NCBI GenBank assembly: GCA_051453625.1
Contig: JBOZIK010000001.1
Location: forward strand, 82,317,934-82,375,853
Length of the DNA: 57,920 nt
Source of the DNA: Welwitschia mirabilis
Lineage: Eukaryota; Gnetophyta; Gnetopsida; Welwitschiales
Direction of reading: 5' to 3'
Part shown: positions 1-11,679 of the stretch, piece by piece
Position numbering within the stretch: the first letter of the stretch is position 1
Layout: every line of letters begins with the position of its first letter
Notes under the pieces: generated by a model
Told to the model about the DNA's origin: nothing
Database searches by the model: none
Seen by the model: only the letters and a program-made list of their open reading frames with translations
Translations under genes and position numbers: made by a program

Positions 1-1970
1 ACTTCCAGAAATGGTAAAAAGCATATAACTGATAGAACCTACATGGTCATTTTTCCCATCACATTATGAGATAAAGCTAAACTTTGGCTTAGAAAAATCC
101 CTTATAAAAGCCTAAAATCTTATAGTGAAGTTTAAGAAGCCTTTATCAAAAGATTTATAAATGAAACCACCATTTGGAAACATAAGAAAGAGGTCACAAA
201 CTTCTAACAACATTCTAATAAATATTATGCCTCTGTTNNNNNNNNNNNNNNNNNNNNNNNNNNNNNNNNNNNNNNNNNNNNNNNNNNNNNNNNNNNNNNN
301 NNNNNNNNNNNNNNNNNNNNNNNNNNNNNNNNNNNNNNNNNNNNNNNNNNNNNNNNNNNNNNNNNNNNNNNNNNNNNNNNNNNNNNNNNNNNNNNNNNNN
401 NNNNNNNNNNNNNNNNNNNNNNNNNNNNNNNNNNNNNNNNNNNNNNNNNNNNNNNNNNNNNNNNNNNNNNNNNNNNNNNNNNNNNNNNNNNNNNNNNNNN
501 NNNNNNNNNNNNNNNNNNCATTGAAATTGAACAACTCATTCTTACTTCTGGAAATGGTAAAAAGTGCATAAGTGATAGAACCTACATGGTCATTTTTCCC
601 ATCACATTACGAGATAAGGCTAAACTTTGCTTCGATTAATTCCTAATAAGAGCCTAAAATCTTAGAGTCAAGTTTAAGAATCCTTTATCAAAAGATTTAC
701 GAATGAAACCACCATCTAGAAATATAAGAAAGAAGTCATAAACTTCTAACAACTACCTAACAAAGACTACATCTCTGCCTATAAGAGATTCTTTGCGGCT
801 TTACACTCAAACCTTGTAGATGCCTTTTCTAAGGTAGAGTTAATAGACTATTTCTATATTGGGTTGAATAGTCATACTAAGCAACTTGTATATTTCTCTT
901 ATGGAGGCAACCTATTGAACCAAACTCTAGAAGATGCTTAAAAGATTTTAGAAGACTTAGTCAAAGTAAGTCAAACTTGGCCAAAACCCTCATATAGAGA
1001 AAACAGAATGGTAGGCTAAATCATCAAAGATCTAAAAAAACTCAAACACCAAAAAGCTACAACCAAAATAGAAAATAAACCAAATAGTATCATTAAGGAT
1101 CTTACATCTACCTTAGATAAATACACCCAGATGATCCTTAATGCTAAAGTAGCAATTGAGAAAAGTTAAATCATTGTTCCAACTTGTGATTTATGCAAGG
1201 ATAGTTATCACATCACAAAAGAATGTTCTTTACTTACTGTGTGAAAAGAGATAATTTATGAAGAAGTACATGCTTTGAACTAAAGACTCTCCAACTACAT
1301 TTAAAACTATAACCAAAGATAAGTTCCCAATCACAATTTTCAACATATGATAAATGAACAACCTAACAATTTCCAAATACATTATCCTAACTTCCAACCA
1401 TTCTAAAATAAATTTAATCATCAAAACATTTAATACAACTATCCAAATAACTTAACGAGCCCTTCCAACTTTCAAAACCATAGTGGTCCTCTTAGGAATT
1501 CCATTGAGGAGTTGAGAAAACTCGAAAAGATATAAACACAAACATAGAAAATCTTGTGAACATTTTACAACAAACCATGCTTGTCAACCAAAGACCACAA
1601 GGGACCCTTACCACTCAACCCTTACTAAACTCTAACAAAGTACGAAAAGATTGTAATGTGATGACAAGGAGTGAAAATGACACAACTCTTCCTACTCATA
1701 AGGCTTCAACTTCCCAAAATGACAAAAACGATGAGGAATAAGACATAGAAATCCTAGAAAATCATTTCTTCCCTTCTTCACTTAGTAACACAAAGAAAAA
1801 TTCTTCACAAAAGAAACCTACTACTCCATGGCTTAATAGGCTTAACACAAATCCCATTTTTTATGATCATTTAAAAGCCTTAATGCAAAATGTGAGTATC
1901 AACTTATCTTTTTGGAAACTTTTACAAGAAAACCCAAAATACTCTAAGCTATGGAAAGACCTCATAAGAA
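1..1970 (+). pseudogene. Degenerate Ty3/gypsy gag (element A)
   Basis: Translated fragments follow the plant Athila/Tat gag pattern: a block around 780-950 containing 'FYIGLNSHTKQLV' (compare FYNGLNPSTRQMV in the retrotransposon gag domain), then a polar linker. Near 1875-1960 'SFWKLLQENPKYSKLW' matches the motif that precedes the protease in this clade. Many stops and frameshifts interrupt it. The first 237 bases repeat, with roughly 8-10% differences, the sequence after the 281-N gap at 238-518. Part of the gag is therefore present twice, probably through assembly rather than biology. The short open frames here, such as 1556-1741 and 1883 onward, are fragments of this pseudogene. Confidence 0.7.
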
Positions 1971-2668
1971 GAAANNNNNNNNNNNNNNNNNNNNNNNNNN
2001 NNNNNNNNNNNNNNNNNNNNNNNNNNNNNNNNNNNNNNNNNNNNNNNNNNNNNNNNNNNNNNNNNNNNNNNNNNNNNNNNNNNNNNNNNNNNNNNNNNNN
2101 NNNNNNNNNNNNNNNNNNNNNNNNNNNNNNNNNNNNNNNNNNNNNNNNNNNNNNNNNNNNNNNNNNNNNNNNNNNNNNNNNNNNNNNNNNNNNNNNNNNN
2201 NNNNNNNNNNNNNNNNNNNNNNNNNNNNNNNNNNNNNNNNNNNNNNNNNNNNNNNNNNNNNNNNNNNNNNNNNNNNNNNNNNNNNNNNNNNNNNNNNNNN
2301 NNNNNNNNNNNNNNNNNNNNNNNNNNNNNNNNNNNNNNNNNNNNNNNNNNNNNNNNNNNNNNNNNNNNNNNNNNNNNNNNNNNNNNNNNNNNNNNNNNNN
2401 NNNNNNNNNNNNNNNNNNNNNNNNNNNNNNNNNNNNNNNNNNNNNNNNNNNNNNNNNNNNNNNNNNNNNNNNNNNNNNNNNNNNNNNNNNNNNNNNNNNN
2501 NNNNNNNNNNNNNNNNNNNNNNNNNNNNNNNNNNNNNNNNNNNNNNNNNNNNNNNNNNNNNNNNNNNNNNNNNNNNNNNNNNNNNNNNNNNNNNNNNNNN
2601 NNNNNNNNNNNNNNNNNNNNNNNNNNNNNNNNNNNNNNNNNNNNNNNNNNNNNNNNNNNNNNNNNNNN

Positions 2669-3092
2669 GGAAAAACGAATATAACCTATACAAATTGTCT
2701 TGGAGTTAGCTGATTCATCTGTCAAGAAATCCTTAGATGTGATAAAGGACTTGGTTATTCAGATCGAGGAAGCTTTCTACCCCATAGATGTAGTTGTTTT
2801 AGAAGTTAAGCATCAAAATGGATATCCCCTACTTCTAGGTAGAGCTTTCTGTGCACCCTCCCATTGCATTATAGACACTAAAACTGGATTAATAAAATGT
2901 CACTTTAGAAATAAATGATTTCCAATACAAGTCTTTAATGTAGCTAAAAAAGAATTAAGATATGATTTAGGTTTAAAAGAAGATATAAAATCAACCCTAT
3001 CTTTACACAACCATCCAAATATAAAACAAATTATAAAAGATCAAGGCATAAAAATTATGGGTAAAAAATGGTGTACGCACATAGAAAATGAT
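2669..3092 (+). pseudogene. Degenerate retroviral-type aspartic protease (element A)
   Basis: The open stretch 2700-2918 reads ELADSSVKKSLDVIKDL, then YPIDVVVLEV and YPLLLGRAF, then CIIDTKTGLIKCHF. This is the C-terminal half of a plant gypsy protease, where the family pattern is LADRS..GVIEDV, F..DFIVLD, and ILGRPFLAT followed by INC..G. The N-terminal half with the active-site Asp lies in the preceding 694-N gap (1975-2668) and cannot be judged. The frame continues weakly to about 3092 and then passes straight into untranslated 3' sequence with no RT domain. Confidence 0.75.
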
Positions 3093-3109
3093 TGAAATGA
3101 CATAAAGAA

Positions 3110-4461
3110 CTTTAGATGCAACTGTGAATATAGTAGAAACATTTGTCCCCTGTCTAGGTTCTTTCTTAGCCTACTCCTTAGTTAAATATTATGACTTCAC
3201 CCGATCATCTTTTTACTTGACATATTACTATATAAAGTATCATGATTAGTTTTATACTTGGACATTTATAAGTGGTAAGATTGCATTCACCCAATTTTGA
3301 GATATTCCCATGTCTATGGACTATACTTACAGGAAGATACCTTGTTTCTTGCATTGTTTTTTTTCAATGGTGGTTAAATCTTAAGTTATTAAGAATGTTA
3401 TTTTCTATCTTTTATGTTACTTATTCACCTTAGTCTTTCTTAAATATATGATCCTGTGGAAATTATTATTTTTATTCAAAAAAAATAAAAAAAGAGAAAG
3501 AAAGAAAGAAAAAGAAAGAAAAGTGAAAAGCATGATGTCCTACCATAAGTACACCGGGGCAAATATTTTCAAGAGGAGCCTTTGGCAGTGTAATATGGTA
3601 GCTGTATAAACTCCACTAGGGGGTCAGTTAGCCATGCTTTACAGGTTCTTACTCCTCTGACAGTGGTTACGCTCTCCTTATCATGGCAAACAAAATACAA
3701 CTTTTAGTATTCCCCCTTGATCATTTTACTTTTAAAGATTTCAGTAAGTTTGTAGGTAGAAATAGATGAGTTTATTTCTAAGTACCTTTTAATTTTAACC
3801 TTTATTGCTCTACACACTTGAAACCTTGGATATCATCATAACTACTACCTTTTCGAATGAACTTTATGGAGTTAGTACATTTTGTCATGCATTTTTACTC
3901 AAGTGATGTTGTGATATTTTCCTTAAGAGTTTGCTACGTTAGTACTTAGAATAGTTAAACATTCTTCTTCTTGTTCTTTATGTCTATTTTTCCTCTGCCT
4001 TTCTTCTATTTTCATATCTCCTGTTTTCCAGTCATTTTTGCATTTTTCTTTTTCTTTTATCTTAGGATTTTCCATTTTCATTAGTTTAGGAAATTTATGA
4101 TGCATTGCATATTTTAAGTAGAGGGTAGGACACACATATTATTTTAGTATTTTTGATACAAATTTTTTTATTATAAGCAAACATTATTGCAGATCCTTCT
4201 TTCGAACCAGTTATTAACACAGGATTCCTTGAATAGCACATGATTATATTTATATCTAACTATTTATCACAGAGAGGAGTTACTTATCAGTATTGTTTTA
4301 TTAACAAAATGTTTGATTTCTATCATAAGTTTCAGACCCTAAAAATATTTTGAGGAGTCTGTCATCCAGGTTATCGTCCAGATGACATACCGAATGACTG
4401 ATTTCACTATTACTTATAGGTATTTTTTAGTTTTTGAATTCTTTAGAAATTTAGTCTATTA
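3110..4461 (+). other. 3' untranslated region of element A
   Basis: No coding potential is visible. 3150-3360 aligns with 33420-33650 of element B, which lies just after B's integrase. This shows that A jumps from protease to post-integrase sequence. A purine tract (3478-3526, GAAA-rich) occupies the position where B carries a long GA repeat. The conserved block 3531-3695 follows. The short antisense open frame at 3923-4135 has no recognisable content. The region ends in a 129-N gap (4462-4590). Confidence 0.55.
3531..3695 (+). other. Noncoding block conserved between elements A and B
   Basis: From catgatgtcctaccataag to about tatcatggcaaac, this block aligns with 34052-34215 of element B at roughly 80% identity by eye. 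It includes a shared core around aactccactaggnggtcagtt. No reading frame is kept. Conservation above the surrounding 3' region suggests either a structural or packaging role for the element RNA or slower local decay. Confidence 0.6.
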
Positions 4462-4595
4462 NNNNNNNNNNNNNNNNNNNNNNNNNNNNNNNNNNNNNNN
4501 NNNNNNNNNNNNNNNNNNNNNNNNNNNNNNNNNNNNNNNNNNNNNNNNNNNNNNNNNNNNNNNNNNNNNNNNNNNNNNNNNNNNNNNNNNGGCTA

Positions 4596-5695
4596 TGTTA
4601 TGCCACCAACTTATGTGTATTTGATAGGATATTCTGAGTTATTTTATAGGTTAATTGATAGATAAATGCTTAATTCTTATGATAATCAAGAACTAAGATG
4701 AAGAGAATGAAAACATGCAGCTTACAAATAAATTACAAGTATTTCATACAAATATGGATAAATGTTATTTTTGGATAATTATTCCTACAAACAATTGAGT
4801 GATTAGATTGACTGAAGGTTAACAAAAGCATGTTGCCATCTCATCGTCCAGACGTCACGGGTGGACGACATCTCAAATAGGGCGATAACAAGTTCACATG
4901 CAGTTCACAAGCAGTTAAACTGAAAGCTGAATAGTTATTTCATTGTGAGTATTCGTCGTCGCCTACTTCATCCGAATGACTAGAAGAACAATACTATTCT
5001 CTCTCACTTTTACCAAATGTTTTCCTGAGTTGTCGCCACTGTTTTGCGACTTTAATTTGCATGTTAGCTAGGGTTTCTCCTCTACTTCTCTATCAGTTCT
5101 CCTTTCTTTTCTGTTTAAAAATAAAGGTCTTTCCCTCGATCTCTAATCATCTTCAATAGTACCTCATATACTCGTGAAAGGAGATCTTGCGATTGAAGAA
5201 CCATCCAGTGATTACAGAGAGATGTTCCCTTAGTGTTGGGTGGTGTTTCCTTCATTATGATATGGCTACTATGTAACGCAGATGCTTTTATGATTTTTAA
5301 TATGAATTATTCTTTTTGTTAAATATATACAGGAATCTCTCCCTCATAGTTTATATTGTTTAAGATTCGTAATAGGTTTCTTTTGTTATATAGATTATGA
5401 GGGTAGCCTTTGTCAAGGTTGAGCTTGATTAGATTAGGTGCATTGTTATTTCTTTTCATAAATTAGTTTTGCATCCTTATTTCAATTCCATACATTGCAA
5501 GTTATTTCAGAAGGTTAAAGTTACATATTTATTTCTCAAAATCAACTCTTATATTCTCATACTATTAGCCTTCGATGGAATTACAACATTCGGTTCACTC
5601 CTGACTATAGTAGCATGTTGTGTTTATGCATCTTATTTATAATTAACAGGACCTAGATCAAAGCATGAAACATTACATAAATATGCATTGCAACA
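4596..5695 (+). repeat. 3' LTR of element A
   Basis: The start (ggcta|TGttatgcc) follows an N gap and matches the LTR starts of B at 26155 and 35854. The end (cattgcaaCA, 5695) matches B's LTR ends (cactgcaaca, 27410; accgcaaca, 36494). Internal blocks shared with B's 5' LTR include ctcatagttnatattgtttaag (A 5343-5364) and gtcaaggttgagcttgatt. The length is about 1.1 kb, against 1.26 kb for B's 5' LTR. The DNA after 5695 belongs to element E's LTR. Confidence 0.7.
4844..4868. promoter_or_regulatory. Hairpin with ACGT core in the LTR of A
   Basis: A perfect 7-bp inverted repeat (tcgtcca / tggacga) flanks an 11-base loop containing gacgtcac. That loop has the ACGT core bound by plant bZIP factors. 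It lies in the LTR and keeps several CpGs in otherwise CpG-poor sequence. A regulatory role is inferred only from the motif. Confidence 0.3.
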
Positions 5696-7380
5696 TATAT
5701 TTAATGATTTTATCTTAGAAAAATACATTAAATTAGCTACTTTATCATAGAATTGTGTCTCTTTCTATTTAAAAAATAATTTATGAAGTTATGCATTTCT
5801 CATGATAATTTTCGATAATTTACTACATTCTAAGTGACATATAAAATATTGAAGAAAATTTAGTAGAAAATGTTAATGCTGCTATTAACATGGAAAAATT
5901 GATGTTTTGATCAAGTTATCTAATTAATTTAGCTTAATAGAATACANNNNNNNNNNNNNNNNNNNNNNNNNNNNNNNNNNNNNNNNNNNNNNNNNNNNNN
6001 NNNNNNNNNNNNNNNNNNNNNNNNNNNNNNNNNNNNNNNNNNNNNNTATCTAATTAATTTAGCTTAATAGAATACATTAAAATAACTAATTTATTATAAA
6101 ATTATGGCTTCTATTGCTTTTTGACATTATGTATGGACTTATCATCTTTCCATGACATTTTTAAGATGTTTACTGAATTCTAAAGGACATGCTAAAAAAT
6201 GAATATCATTTAGCCTAAAATGTTGGTGCCAACATCTAGATCATTCACATTGCTAGCAGTTTCAATAAAAACACTCAATTCTTATGTTTTAAAGTTATCA
6301 TGAAAAAATAAGTTGAATGTAGTTATGGGCTTAATCCAATTTCAGATCAAAAATATCTAGCATCTTAATAACACATGGAGGTAACAAGAGTAACATGTAG
6401 TAGTGATGTGCAATAGTACTAAGTGAGCTGACATGAAAGATACATAATAATGTCAATGTTTGATAGAAGCAACAACATCCAAAATTCAGGTATTAAACTC
6501 ATCATAATGATTCTCACCTAATGCAAGAGAGCAAAGAACCCATCTAATGTTACATTAAAAAATTTATAACCACTCACCTACTACGATAAGCCAAATATTT
6601 TTAACCACCTCTAATCCCATGTTTACTTATAAAAAGACCTTGAACCCTTATTTATATGATTCTTTGACTATTAATGTAATAGAAATCCTTAGAGTATCAT
6701 AGTTGATATGACCTTCTGAGTACCTTCTTGGGGAGTGAACTTGTTTTGATGAAAGATTAATGAGTACATACTAGCATTTTCTTCTTACATTAATGTAATG
6801 TATGTTTTGGATTTAATACAAAGTTATTCTATTTTAATTTTACGTTTTAAATAACTTTGAACTTTTAACACTTAAGAAAAATTTATATTATCAGGTTTCA
6901 TTATTATCTAAATAAATGTTATAGTTAATTTATTTATGTGTCTTTTATTTGATGTATTTTAAATACTTTAAGTCCTTACTTTCTATACTTATTAAAGTAT
7001 TATGAAGGATCAAATGACTATTGAGTTCATTGATTTTGATATAGTAAATGAAATTATGTTACCATCACCTCAACCATTACTACTTAATAATTTAAGTATG
7101 TTTTAGAAATTTGTAAGATATCTTTAGATTTAATGATTACTAGAGAAAAATTGAGTTAAACCTTAGATCTTATTTACTTTTCCACCTCTCTAATAAAAGT
7201 TTTAACAACTCTTTTAAACTCTCTATTTTTTTCCTTTCTTTGATTATAATTAAAAGATAACAATAATTAAAAGATAACAATAATTATATGTAATTTCTAA
7301 TAAGGTTCCATAATTTATCCCTATGAAAGGATAGTACTAGATCCTTACTTAGTTTATTTCAGTTTTATTATACCATACAT
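5696..7380 (+). repeat. Truncated 5' LTR of element E
   Basis: It aligns over long stretches with the 3' LTR portions, for example cctaatgcaagag (6520 region and 23916 region), aaggatcaaatgactatt (7004 and 25949 regions) and tacttaataatttaagta. It contains a promoter-like ataaaaagacc near 6630. The left end is cut by insertion of A. The right end is placed just before the primer site. The 100-N gap at 5947-6046 lies inside it between identical 30-base flanks. Confidence 0.65.
5720..6240 (+). repeat. Tandem duplication in the U3 of E's 5' LTR
   Basis: The unit beginning atacattaaattagctac (5724) recurs diverged at atacattaaaataactaa (6072). Once the gap artefact is removed, the real period is about 220 bases. 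Landmarks shared by both units are ttnatnatanaattntg, the cattctaa/gaattctaa step, and aaaatgtt near the end. The 3' LTR at 23412-23620 has one clear unit, so this is probably a copy-specific duplication. Confidence 0.45.
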
Positions 7381-7390
7381 GAATAGATTT

Positions 7391-7408
7391 TGGTTTCATT
7401 GCTAGGGA
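7391..7408 (+). other. Decayed primer-binding site (tRNA-Asp type), element E
   Basis: The sequence tggtttcattgctaggga matches the Athila/Tat primer site TGGCGCCGTTGCCGGGGA at 12 of 18 positions, and all but one difference are C-to-T or G-to-A changes. It is followed by taattac, as in related elements. It sits between the LTR-like sequence and the gag region, as expected for minus-strand priming by tRNA-Asp. Confidence 0.55.
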
Positions 7409-9870
7409 TAATTACATAGTAGTTTCTAAGAAGGAGTATAATCTTACTTTTTATAAGCTTCTAGTTTAGTTTTGTTTTATGTTTTTCTACTTGTTACTAC
7501 TACTATTTTTTAATGAGATCCAACTAGTTCTTTCTCTTTTTTGTTACATGGATTTGTTTCATTTTTTTTCCTTTCTAGTGGTGGGAACTAATCCATTTCT
7601 AATGATACATAAACTTGTCTAGTTTTTCTACTCTAGTAATATTTTGATATCAAATATTTTGTGTTGTAGGTCCAATAACATGTTTATAAGTTGTAACCAA
7701 AATAAGGTTAAAAATAATTCATAACTTATCTTCTTTTGTATTCCTTTTTGAATTTTACAATTTCTATTTAAGCAGATTAGTTCTTACTTTAGTGCATTCT
7801 ATATTTTTCTTTTATAAATTACTAGAAATGATAACATTATAGGATATATTTTTCTCTAGAATAAATTTTGAGTATGCTCCCATTTTAGTTTTTGCTATGA
7901 TTTTCTATAATCCTATGAGCTTCTATGATTTTTTTTTAGATCATAACTTCTATTTAAACTAGCACCATCATCTTCCCTCATCATTGCTACTAGCCATTCT
8001 ATGTAGAACATCCTCAAACTTTTCCTAAAACCTTTGTGAACCATTAAAATGTTTTTGTGTTTTAATGCCTTCCTAAGACTTATTTGGATTAAGTCTAAAA
8101 CTTGCATGTCTTATATTTGTGATGAATCAGATTGACTAATTAGAAATTCCTTTAATCAAAATATAGAATATAACATCAAAGGTAATGAATAGTAGAGGAT
8201 ACCACATAAGAACCAATCCCAAGAGGAAACTCAATGAGAACTAGCCTCAATCTTCCAACAAAATCCAAATGTTCAAACTAATTTTTAACATCTTCATAAT
8301 AATATACCTTAGTCTAATTAGGAATTATTATATGGGCTTTATGAATACTAGTTTAATCAATGAGTAGCTTTAAATACTAGCCAAAACTCATTACGAAATT
8401 AAAATAACGATCCCACTATGCAAATCCTTTATGACAACTTATAACCTTTATGCTTAAGAACTTATTTATGAATTGTAAACCTATTAATAGCTTAAAATTT
8501 AAAATTCAAACCATTTATCATGTAGTTATTACCTCACTTTTATGGATTAGAATCCAAAGATCCTTACTTACACCTCAAGGAATTTGAGTGTGTATTATTA
8601 ACTTTACTTTAATATCCTAAACTTATAACACCCTTAGGCCCATTCTTTTTCATTTTCCCTAAAGAAAAAGACTAAAACATGGCTCTAAATTCTTAAACTC
8701 TTATCCATTAGATCTTAATCTAATTTAAAAAATAATTTATCTCAAAATTATTCCTAAATCATAAGACAAATTCTTAAAGATAAAAGACAATGAATTATCA
8801 ATAGAATAACCATGTGACTTGTTCTTAAGTGTTAGAGAGATTTAAGGATTTTCTTTAAAAATGTTCATAACATGGATTTTAGCTAAGGAGAAAAATTAGC
8901 TTCTTTTATGATGGGTTATCAACAAATAATATATATTTAGTTAAGATGATGTATAGGAGTAGTTTCTTTGGCCTTCCTCTAAACGAAGTATGGGACTACC
9001 TCAAAACTATAGCATAAACTTTAGGAAGTGGAAAAAGTTATGTGAACCTACATCTATACCTAATAGAACTAAATGTCTAATTTTCCACATAGACTTACAA
9101 AAAATAGTTGAATGTCCTTTCATCTTCCTATTTCAAAACACAATAAAGAAATAAGTTAATGTAGTGGAACACTAGTGGAAAAATTAAAAAAATGACTCTC
9201 TATTTCAACATCTATAATGTCAGGTGAAGGAATCATCTCAACTTTTCTTGGAAATAAGATACTAGTTAAGAGAACAATAGTTAAAATCACAACAACCAAA
9301 TAATAAATTCATTCTATTCATCATTATTCATCCCTTTCTATCAAATCACCAAAAATCTTCTTCATCTAACACTTTAGAGAAATAATTGAGAAAATTCATG
9401 AATACCTAAGCCCAAATTAATTATGACCAAACCCAAACTAACCATAATCATGAAATACTTCTTAAGTAAAATTCCTTCATCTTAAGAAATCTTGAATAAA
9501 CACTTAAAAAAACCTCAAATGTTTAATAAATTCGCTCTCCTCTAAATCAAAAATAACCTAGAAAACTCCCCATAAGCTCACATCCAAACCCAAAAGAAAT
9601 TAGACCCATAAAATGGTTAGAGGCTATTTAAATCAAAGAAACAAAGACCATTAATCTTAGAAGTGAAAAAGAATTAAAAAAATTAACCTAAATAAACACA
9701 ACCAAGAAAAAACCAGTCTCTTTAGAAAACAAGAAAAAATATGAAATAATAGAGGGATCTTTTTTAATCTCTAAAGAACCTCTATCTTTTCCTTAACCTC
9801 TTAGGAAGGATAACATCATAAAAAACAATTATATTCTTTAGAAATAATTAAAGAAATCAAGATAAATATC
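7409..9870 (+). pseudogene. Leader and heavily decayed gag region of element E
   Basis: This stretch lies between the primer site and the gag C-terminus/protease, where gag should be. I could not align its translation to the gag domain: stops occur every few dozen codons in all frames. A short antisense open frame (7913-8107) is present but has no recognisable content. The gag assignment rests on position only. Confidence 0.35.
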
Positions 9871-9879
9871 CTCATTTTT

Positions 9880-10602
9880 AAAACCATTAAGCAAGTTCCT
9901 TCCTATTCAAAGTTTCTAAAGGACATGTACATGATGAAAAGATGTACAAATGTAAAAAGTAGATCCTTTTTAGCATAGCAAATAAGTGCAATTCTTCAAA
10001 TCCAATTTCCATCAAAATACAAAGATCTTGTTTGCCCTATGATTTCTATTACCATTATAAATAAAAAACTTAAACAACCCCTATTAGATTTAAGAGCTAA
10101 TTTAAACTTTCTTTCTTGTGAAATATACAAAGAATTTGGCTTGGAAGGGCATTACAATATAAAACTCTAACTTTAACTCACTAATAATTCTATGATAACC
10201 TAGATTAGGAGTTATTAAACATTTTATTATTAGGTTAAATAGCTATTACCTTCTAATGTATTTTGTAGTTTTAAAATATGGAGAATATAAAAAATCAATT
10301 AATACTTATCATCTTGGGAACATCTTTCCTAGCAACTTCACATATCTTAATCAACTATAGGAATGGTTTGATAGAAATATCGTTTGATAACATGACAATA
10401 AAATTAAATCTTTTTATTGCCATGAATTTATCTTCTAATGATGAGAGAATATAACCTATGGATAAATAGAAAGCCTTCTTGAAGATCAAGAATCTTTGGC
10501 TTACTTTTATAAAATCTATGCCTTATCCTCAAGAATAAGAATCATATCCCATTACTTAGAATGAATACCTAATTGAACCTAAACCTATTCCCAATAATCT
10601 TA
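9880..10602 (+). pseudogene. Gag C-terminus and aspartic protease remnant, element E
   Basis: Near 9880-9945 the translation TIKQVPSYSKFLKDMYMMKR is the gag-protease linker of Athila/Tat elements. At 9980-10140 SAILQIQFPSKYKDL is followed by LLDLRANLNFLSCEIYKEFG, the protease N-terminal half, where the family has LLDLGASVNLLP. Here the Gly after DL is replaced by Arg. At 10290-10455 ILGTSFLATSHILINYRNG is the C-terminal half (family ILGRPFLAT...LI). The PR-RT linker EPKPIPNNL (about 10575-10602) is cut by the F insertion and resumes after 14459. Frameshifts and stops make it nonfunctional. Confidence 0.8.
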
Positions 10603-11427
10603 TGTCATATCTCATATTTTGTAAACCTTATTTACTTGAATAATAAGTATGTTAAACTTTTAGTCAAATTAATAATTATCATTATTTATATAATTTTTAA
10701 ATTAACCTTATTTTTCAATATTTATAATTTATCATGAAAATGANNNNNNNNNNAAAGGTTTTTATGAGAAAATCTAACACAACATCTAAAATTAGACAAT
10801 CCCATTATGCGAGGAATTAAAATCACATTATAAAATAATTAGAAGTTTCAAGTAGATATAATAATATATTTTGCATCCTTTTTACTCACTTAAATTCTTG
10901 GTAAATGTAATATATGTACTATATTATGAATAAATATATTTTTCCTTGTATTATATGATTAATATATTTTACGTATTTTGAAATAAATGAGTATTTAAAT
11001 AAGTACATGCACTTTTGCCTGGAACCAAGAATGATAAATGAGTAGAATTACTCTACCATAACTTTTATGTTCTTGAGATGTATAGGAACCCTTTGTTCAT
11101 ACCATACTCATTGTTTTATTCATTGGAATTGAAGAGTTCCTCTTATTTTATCATATGTTTTTAGATTTGGTCATTTATTCTTTTGTTGCATGTCTTAGAT
11201 GAATTAAACTTACTTATGAACCTATGAATGATTAACAAGAGCTAGCATGAGGAAATGATGCATGTAATTAAACTTCTAATTGAAGCAAGAAGATTACTCA
11301 CCCTAGTCAGGTGCATGAATCATAAATATGATCTAGTTTTGTACTCTAATTTTACTTATTACTTATCCCACTTATCAATGCTAAATCATGTAGTCTTGTC
11401 ATCTTGAGCTATATGCCTTTGTTTATC

Positions 11428-11436
11428 TATATATAG
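11428..11436 (+). promoter_or_regulatory. TATA box of LTR F
   Basis: tatatatag is followed by agatccttttctctcttgta, a typical LTR U3/R junction. It implies that F is oriented on the + strand. Confidence 0.45.
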
Positions 11437-11608
11437 AGATCCTTTTCTCTCTTGTAAAAGGGGATGATTTTTTTTTTTTTTAAATTTCATATAAGTGCAT
11501 TTCTTTTTNNNNNNNNNNNNNNNNNNNNNNNNNNNNNNNNNNNNNNNNNNNNNNNNNNNNNNNNNNNNNNNNNNNNNNNNNNNNNNNNNNNNNNNNNNNN
11601 NNNNNNNN

Positions 11609-11675
<67 letters not shown>
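11609..11675. repeat. (CA)n microsatellite
   Basis: About 33 CA units sit directly after a 100-N gap (11509-11608), so the true repeat is probably longer or of unknown length. It lies in the transcribed leader of LTR F. Open frames of His-Thr or Cys-Val repeats here are artefacts. Confidence 0.95.

Positions 11676-11679
<4 letters not shown>

Larger units (their letters stand above)
1..5695 (+). mobile_element. Element A: 3' part of a pol-less Athila/Tat-like LTR retrotransposon
   Basis: The window opens inside the gag of this element; its 5' LTR lies outside. Order seen: decayed gag (1-1970), a 694-N gap, protease remnant (2669-2918), untranslated 3' region (3110-4461), a 129-N gap and the 3' LTR (4596-5695). 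It belongs to the same family as element B: the LTRs share the start context ctatgtt and the end tgcaaca, the gag and protease align by eye, and a noncoding 3' block is shared. A has no RT, RNase H or integrase between the protease and the 3' region, so it looks like an internally deleted, non-autonomous derivative. It appears to be inserted in the 5' LTR of element E, which resumes at 5696. Confidence 0.7.

Noticed and set aside
1883-2725. Long open frames on both strands
   Set aside because: Most of their length is a run of Ns; only the gag and protease ends are real sequence.
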